Source: an uncultured Campylobacter sp. (GTDB lineage: Bacteria > Campylobacterota > Campylobacteria > Campylobacterales > Campylobacteraceae). From it: a stretch of DNA of 25,366 bases. This document shows, in pieces, positions 24,145-25,366 of this stretch (position 1 is the stretch's first letter; the number at the start of each line of letters is the position of its first letter). The notes under the pieces were generated by a model. It searched no databases. It was not told where the DNA came from and was given only the letters and a program-made list of their open reading frames with translations. Where the stretch lies: NCBI RefSeq assembly GCF_937980635.1, contig NZ_CALJPG010000005.1:1-25366 (forward strand), written 5' to 3'. The translations under genes were made by a program, and so were the position numbers.

Positions 24145-24339
24145 CTAAATTCGGCTACTTGCGTAGAAAAACAGCATGAGCGGCTTGTCGTTGCCCTCAA
24201 TCTTTAGTGTGCGCTCGGAGGGGTCGAACTTGGAGGTAAGCGAGGTGCCGTCGCTGCTTAGATGGTGCTTCCATCCGTCGCAGCTTGCGAGTAGCAGCGC
24301 GAACACGGCGGCAGCAACTTTTAAATTTAAAAATTCCAT
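24145..24339 (-). pseudogene. truncated second copy of the tlpA-like lipoprotein gene
   Basis: The 64-codon frame repeats the first 60 residues of the gene at 2730-3224, with about 93% DNA identity over 180 bp. The lipoprotein signal is intact (LLLAS then Cys). The copy breaks off at FFYA, directly before the CGAC active site, and ends in unrelated codons. It still has a start codon and could make a short lipoprotein, but without the catalytic site it cannot be a thioredoxin. It is convergent with the LemA/TPM operon. Confidence 0.85.
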
Positions 24340-24954
24340 AATCTGAAATCCGTCCTTAAATCTGCTTTTAAATCCGCTAAATTCGTTTTTAAATTTGCGT
24401 TTGAAATTTTAAAATTTATGGCGCGATGCCTATTAGAATTTATATCGTAATCTGCGTTTGAAATTATGTCGCGATCTGCACTAGGGCGTATGTCGTAGCA
24501 AGTCATACTTTGGTTTATACCGTGACCCTTGACGAGATTTATGTCGTAATCCGCGCTAGAATTTATATCGTGGCATATATTTAAATATAAGTCTCGATCT
24601 GCGTTAAAGTTTATACTTTGGCATGTGCTGCAGCAATGCTATAAGGCGTATATCATAACCCGCGTCGTAATCTGCACTAAAGTCTATATAGTCACCCGCC
24701 TAGCAATTTGTACTCGTAGCGTTTCGGTTTTTAAAATTTAGGCTTTTAAAATTTTGATTTTTTAAATTTTTACCCACTCCGCTCGGTTTTGCGACGATGC
24801 TTGATCTTTCGAGACAAACGGCTTCGGCGGGACGTGCGTAGCAAAGAGCCGCACCTGCTCGCACGAGCCTTAGACGAATCCAAAAAGAGCGCGGGCGGGC
24901 GGTGAAATTTTTAAATTTTAACGTAGCTTTATTTTTCATAATGCGAGCTAAATT
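24340..24954. repeat. duplicated operon spacer with expanded array
   Basis: The flanks (24340-24432 and 24722-24954) align with 3225-3302 and 3396-3613 in the same orientation. Between them is the enlarged 24-bp array. The frame 24700-24939 on the - strand corresponds to the N-terminal half of the doubtful ORF at 3221-3601, with TAG where the array begins. No other gene is seen. Confidence 0.75.
24409..24721. repeat. 24-bp degenerate tandem repeat, about 12 units
   Basis: Clean 24-bp steps include 24433-24456, 24457-24480, 24481-24504, 24532-24555, 24556-24579, 24580-24603, 24604-24627, 24641-24664 and 24677-24700. The consensus is near CTAGAATTTATATCGTAATCTGCG. Read on the - strand many units give eight residues like ADYDINSx. 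A 13-bp insertion, a 3-bp insertion and a half unit break the register. Confidence 0.75.
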
Positions 24955-25144
24955 TTAGGCATCGGAATTCTGTGCGCCTGAATTTCTAGTATCGGAATTT
25001 TTGCCATTAGAATTTTCAGCATTCTAATCTTCACCGCCAGAATTTTGCGAAGCGGGATTTTTAGAATTATATTTTTTGATATCGGAATTTTCTGTAGTCG
25101 AAGCATTTGTACCCGCATTTTTGCCATTAGAATTTTTGCCAATT
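24955..25144 (-). pseudogene. remnant of a second ABC-ATPase C-terminal tail
   Basis: Reading to the TAA at 24955-24957, the frame gives KNPASQNSGGED, a TAG (25024-25026), then NAENSNGKNS and finally GAQNSDA. The intact ATPase tail reads KNPASQNLGGED, QSAENSNGENQ and GAQNSGA. Only the low-complexity tail is retained; no part of the nucleotide-binding domain is present. It is a relic of a duplicated ATPase gene with an in-frame stop. Confidence 0.8.
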
Positions 25145-25317
25145 AAATTTATTTTTTGGAGAATTTTAAATCCAAATTACGCGCTCTATTCTTTCATCGT
25201 GGCTTATTTATATAAAATTTTACCTATTAAAAATTTGGACGAAAATTCCACCTGCGAAATCTCGATAAAATTTTGCCATTAAATTACGAAACGAAATTCT
25301 ACCTCGCAATTCCGCCG
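25145..25317. other. AT-rich spacer before the right-edge gene
   Basis: Nothing is supported here on either strand beyond AT-rich tracts. Confidence 0.4.
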
Positions 25318-25366
25318 CTATTTCTTGGCGATTTTATAGTAGCCATCTCTGAAAACGACCTTGCCC
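25318..25366 (-). CDS. 3' end of an unidentified gene (partial), paralogue of the left-edge gene
   Basis: The last 15 codons read GKVVFRDGYYKIAKK followed by TAG (25318-25320). Nine of 15 residues equal the left-edge gene end, and most others are conservative. The family cannot be fixed from this fragment; an amidohydrolase-type C-terminus is one possibility. Confidence 0.55.
   Translation of the reverse strand, partial: GKVVFRDGYYKIAKK

Noticed and set aside
24409..24721. CRISPR array
   Set aside because: The 24-bp units are directly contiguous and degenerate, with no unique spacers and no cas genes nearby.
24948..25142. - strand 64-codon Ile/Lys/Pro-rich frame
   Set aside because: It is the shifted frame of the repetitive ATPase-tail remnant; the frame ending at 24955 gives the recognisable similarity.

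Overview
The window looks like chromosome of a Campylobacter of the higher-GC group (C. gracilis, C. rectus or C. showae type). I infer this from the gene sets, which match the C. jejuni cj1658-cj1665 iron locus, the epsilonproteobacterial three-gene bc1 operon and a fused CcsBA. Intergenic DNA is packed with AAATTTTAAAATTT-type palindromes. No rRNA, tRNA, transposase, integrase or CRISPR array was seen.

Layout. (1) 1-926: the last 15 codons of a + strand gene, then about 870 bp without a convincing gene. (2) 927-2500 (-): a secreted tannase/feruloyl-esterase-like hydrolase split by one frameshift at an A AAA AAG heptamer. (3) 2730-11189 (-): the P19/FTR1 iron-uptake cluster. In transcription order it holds an FTR1 permease, the P19 periplasmic protein, a DUF2318-type membrane protein, two FtsX/MacB-like permeases, an ABC ATPase with a long Asn/Ser-rich tail, a doubtful small ORF and a TlpA-like lipoprotein. 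(4) 11409-14290 (-): the cytochrome bc1 operon (Rieske, cytochrome b, diheme cytochrome c). (5) 15027-18449 (-): ccsBA, the System II cytochrome c synthase, and then creA (18755-19249). (6) 19348-24079 (+): a tightly overlapping operon of phosphohexomutase, an 81-aa unknown, alanine racemase, LemA and two TPM-domain proteins. (7) 24145-25150 (-): a decayed second copy of the tlpA / spacer / ABC-ATPase-tail segment. (8) 25318-25366: the 3' end of a - strand gene whose C-terminus resembles that of the gene at the left edge.

How the genes fit together. P19 and FTR1 should capture and move iron. The DUF2318 protein, the MacB-like transporter and the thioredoxin-like lipoprotein are the conserved accessory set whose mechanism is only partly understood. 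The bc1 complex and CcsBA belong together because the synthase attaches heme to the diheme cytochrome. The + strand operon combines hexose-phosphate metabolism, D-alanine supply and an envelope LemA/TPM module.

The most unusual sequence-level observations are the frameshifted hydrolase with a dnaX-like slippery site, the about 21-kb-separated direct duplication with an expanded 24-bp (8-codon) repeat array, pentad N/S/Q-rich inserts in two unrelated proteins, and strong unannotated hairpins around p19. I do not see an entirely new multi-gene system. The least understood parts are the accessory iron-cluster proteins and the duplicated cassette.
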